Part shown: positions 62,601 to 64,000 of the stretch, piece after piece
Numbering within the stretch: the first letter of the stretch is position 1
How the letters are laid out: each line of letters begins with the position of its first letter
From: an uncultured Pseudodesulfovibrio sp.
GTDB lineage: Bacteria; Desulfobacterota; Desulfovibrionia; Desulfovibrionales; Desulfovibrionaceae
NCBI RefSeq assembly: GCF_963664965.1
Contig: NZ_OY761823.1
Location: forward strand, 1,870,001 to 1,934,000
Direction of reading: 5' to 3'
DNA: 64,000 nucleotides
Notes under the pieces: generated by a model
Told to the model about the DNA's origin: nothing
Seen by the model: only the letters and a program-made list of their open reading frames with translations
The model's database searches: none
Translations under genes and position numbers: made by a program

Positions 62601-63365
62601 ATGCGTTTGTTTTGCATACTTTTTTTGAGTGGATTGTTTTTACTGTCGGCGGGTTTTCCCGTTGGGGCAGATTCTTCGGAAGTGCTGCGTATCGGCACCA
62701 TGGAGCTACAGCCGTATGGCTGGGTTGATAAAAAGGGAAATAAGCACGGTTCTCTCTACGCGTTGCACGAAGAGGTCGGCAAAAGATACGGCGGGTCGTA
62801 CTCCAATGAAATCATACCGTTTGTTCGGATGTTCGAGATGTTGCAACAGGGCGAGCTGGATATGATTTCCTCACAGCCGCATGCCGCCGCCATGCGTGCA
62901 GGGGACAAACTCGCCGTTCAGTATCTGAACAGGGTTGTTGTCGCAACACGGCGCGATTCCGGGGTAAGGAATCTGGACGATCTTGAAGGCAGGACTGTTC
63001 TGGTTCATGCCGGAGCATCCTATGTGGAACTGGATGACATCAATTTTCAGGTTCATTACATGCAGAACTACAGAATGATGCTGGAGGTGTTGTTCTTGAG
63101 GGCAGGGATCGCAGCTGCGGTATTTTCCGAACCGGCATACTACTATTGGATGTACATGCTCGGCTTGTCACCTGACGATTTCGGGAACGTTGTGATTTTG
63201 AGTGAAGACAAGGAACAGTGGGCATTTGTCAGGAAGGGGCTTGCCCCTGCGGTACGCGACAAGCTGAAGCGTATCGTGAACGCCATTCGGAAAGAGAAGG
63301 TTTATGAGCGGTTGTTGTCCGATATGAGAAAAAAGGCTGAAAGCAATATAAGCCGGGGGCGGTGA
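62601..63365 (+). CDS. Periplasmic substrate-binding protein (SBP_bac_3 family)
   Basis: This 254-residue protein has a signal peptide (about residues 1-23, ending VGADS) and the family-3 amino-acid-binding fold: LRIGTMELQPYGWVDKKG, FEMLQQGELDMIS, and NLDDLEGRTVLVHAGASY. No permease or ATPase lies beside it, so it may be a sensor partner or an orphan binder. The ligand is unknown. Confidence 0.8.
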   Translation: MRLFCILFLSGLFLLSAGFPVGADSSEVLRIGTMELQPYGWVDKKGNKHGSLYALHEEVGKRYGGSYSNEIIPFVRMFEMLQQGELDMISSQPHAAAMRAGDKLAVQYLNRVVVATRRDSGVRNLDDLEGRTVLVHAGASYVELDDINFQVHYMQNYRMMLEVLFLRAGIAAAVFSEPAYYYWMYMLGLSPDDFGNVVILSEDKEQWAFVRKGLAPAVRDKLKRIVNAIRKEKVYERLLSDMRKKAESNISRGR

Positions 63366-63388
63366 AGTTCCCGGCTTTACATTTGGAA

Positions 63389-63835
63389 TCAGACGGCCAC
63401 CTTGATGATTGCCTTGTGCAGCTCGTTGTCCGAGATCATGGGCATATGCCCGTCTTCCGGAAAATATATGCCGAACATGCCCGGTCCCACGGCAGACCAT
63501 GCGCTTGGTTCGTCGTCATAGAACGCGACGTCGTTCTGCGGATCGGAGTTATCAGTGGGGTCTCCCAGCTCCTGACGGGATTTCCAGCCGATGGTGTCGG
63601 TGCCGTTGATGACGTACTGGATGTCGATGTATTTATCGTGCGTCTCCAGTTGCGCGTCTGCCCGTTTGCGGCCCGGTCCCTTGGCGATAATGGCGTAGAC
63701 GTCATCGCCGTCGATTTCCAGCCTGCCCTCATTGAAGCAGGCCAGGTTGCTACGCCGCAGAACGGCGAAGGCCGTGGCGAACCGGGGATTCAGACAGATG
63801 TATTTATCCGCGTTTTCAAGCGTGTCGATAATCAT
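63389..63835 (-). CDS. YhcH/YjgK/YiaL family protein
   Basis: This 148-residue cupin-like protein matches YhcH/YjgK/EbgC. RADAQLETHDKYIDIQYVINGTDTIGW and FYDDEPSAW carry conserved His and Asp or Glu residues, and FPEDGHMPMI is the C-terminal mark. Relatives act on sugars such as sialic acid or as the beta subunit of evolved beta-galactosidase. Its start overlaps the stop of the HAD gene (ATGA), so the two are coupled. Confidence 0.88.
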   Translation of the reverse strand: MIIDTLENADKYICLNPRFATAFAVLRRSNLACFNEGRLEIDGDDVYAIIAKGPGRKRADAQLETHDKYIDIQYVINGTDTIGWKSRQELGDPTDNSDPQNDVAFYDDEPSAWSAVGPGMFGIYFPEDGHMPMISDNELHKAIIKVAV

Positions 63836-64000
63836 GCGTTCCTCAGGGTTGCGGTCAGCCTGTTCGGTTTCATGAAAAGCTCCAGCGCGTCGACAATGGA
63901 AGTGCAGACGATGTCGGCGGTCATGAGTGACGCCCGGAATGCGCCTTCCCGCTGGATCAGGACGATGCCGAGCGCGGCTTCGGCAAGCATTCCTTCATCG
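63832..64000 (-). CDS. HAD-family phosphatase-like protein, C-terminal end (partial)
   Basis: The last 55 codons of a gene that enters from the right edge. The readable end has EAALGIVLIQREG, LMTADIVCTSIVDALELF and KPNRLTATLR, as in soluble P-type-ATPase-like HAD proteins (the motif IV region is cut off). Its TGA overlaps the YhcH-type start. The pairing suggests sugar-phosphate turnover, but only the C-terminus is visible. Confidence 0.65.
   Translation of the reverse strand, partial: DEGMLAEAALGIVLIQREGAFRASLMTADIVCTSIVDALELFMKPNRLTATLRNA

Overview
The window looks like a chromosomal segment of a sulfate-reducing deltaproteobacterium of the Desulfovibrio/Pseudodesulfovibrio type. This is an inference from gene content. 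It carries the futalosine route to menaquinone (mqnA, mqnC, mqnE, mqnD), the siroheme-dependent heme route (hemB, ahbA, ahbC, ahbD), and the isoprenoid/translation cluster rpsB-tsf-pyrH-frr-uppS-cdsA-dxr-rseP-tsaB. No rRNA, tRNA, CRISPR array, prophage or intact insertion sequence was seen.

Layout. 1-4394: menaquinone genes, with mqnECA on the minus strand behind a TetR-family gene and mqnD divergent; a perfect 16-bp palindrome lies in the shared intergenic region. 4402-10173: an EamA-type exporter, a zinc-ribbon protein, darP and an Mla-like lipid transport operon (STAS-MlaE fusion, MlaF, MlaD and a PqiC-type lipoprotein). 10319-13831: an Lrp-type regulator followed by putA. 13918-17697: a GNAT enzyme, an Uup-type ABC-F protein, rpe and a small membrane protein. 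17722-21868: heme genes. 22020-24760: three probable envelope proteins. 26089-32951 (plus a GT2 gene from 24870): a flagellar filament cluster with fliC, fliD, fliS and three glycosyltransferases, with a sigma-28-like promoter before fliC and a sigma-54-like promoter before fliD. fliD is broken by a frameshift as given.

33105-38471: an AsmA-like protein, a zinc-dependent phospholipase-like protein, a kinase-like P-loop protein, thyX and a divergent dnaA behind a 611-bp AT-rich gap. 38732-46571: the isoprenoid, envelope and translation genes. 46773-50516: a GT2 glycosyltransferase and a two-gene cassette of a ParB-domain protein with a spore-photoproduct-lyase-like radical SAM protein. 50780-55912: an EF-G-like paralogue, plsC, RNase J and a lipoprotein. 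55997-64000: uncharacterised proteins, a ClC transporter with CBS domains, a CyuA-type L-cysteine desulfidase-like protein, a sugar MFS transporter, a periplasmic binding protein, a YhcH-type protein and the end of a HAD-family gene.

The less ordinary material is: a family of intergenic elements with conserved flanks and variable but perfectly paired hairpins (16.4 kb, 16.55 kb, 20.6 kb, 56.5 kb); a second family bounded by CAGGCTGCTGA/TCAGCAGCCTG inverted repeats (a 123-bp tandem duplication at 27.2 kb and a short form at 44.8 kb); the ParB/SPL cassette; a DnaA with an altered DNA-recognition motif; an EF-G paralogue without the catalytic histidine; and a His-Gly-Pro repeat tail on AhbD.
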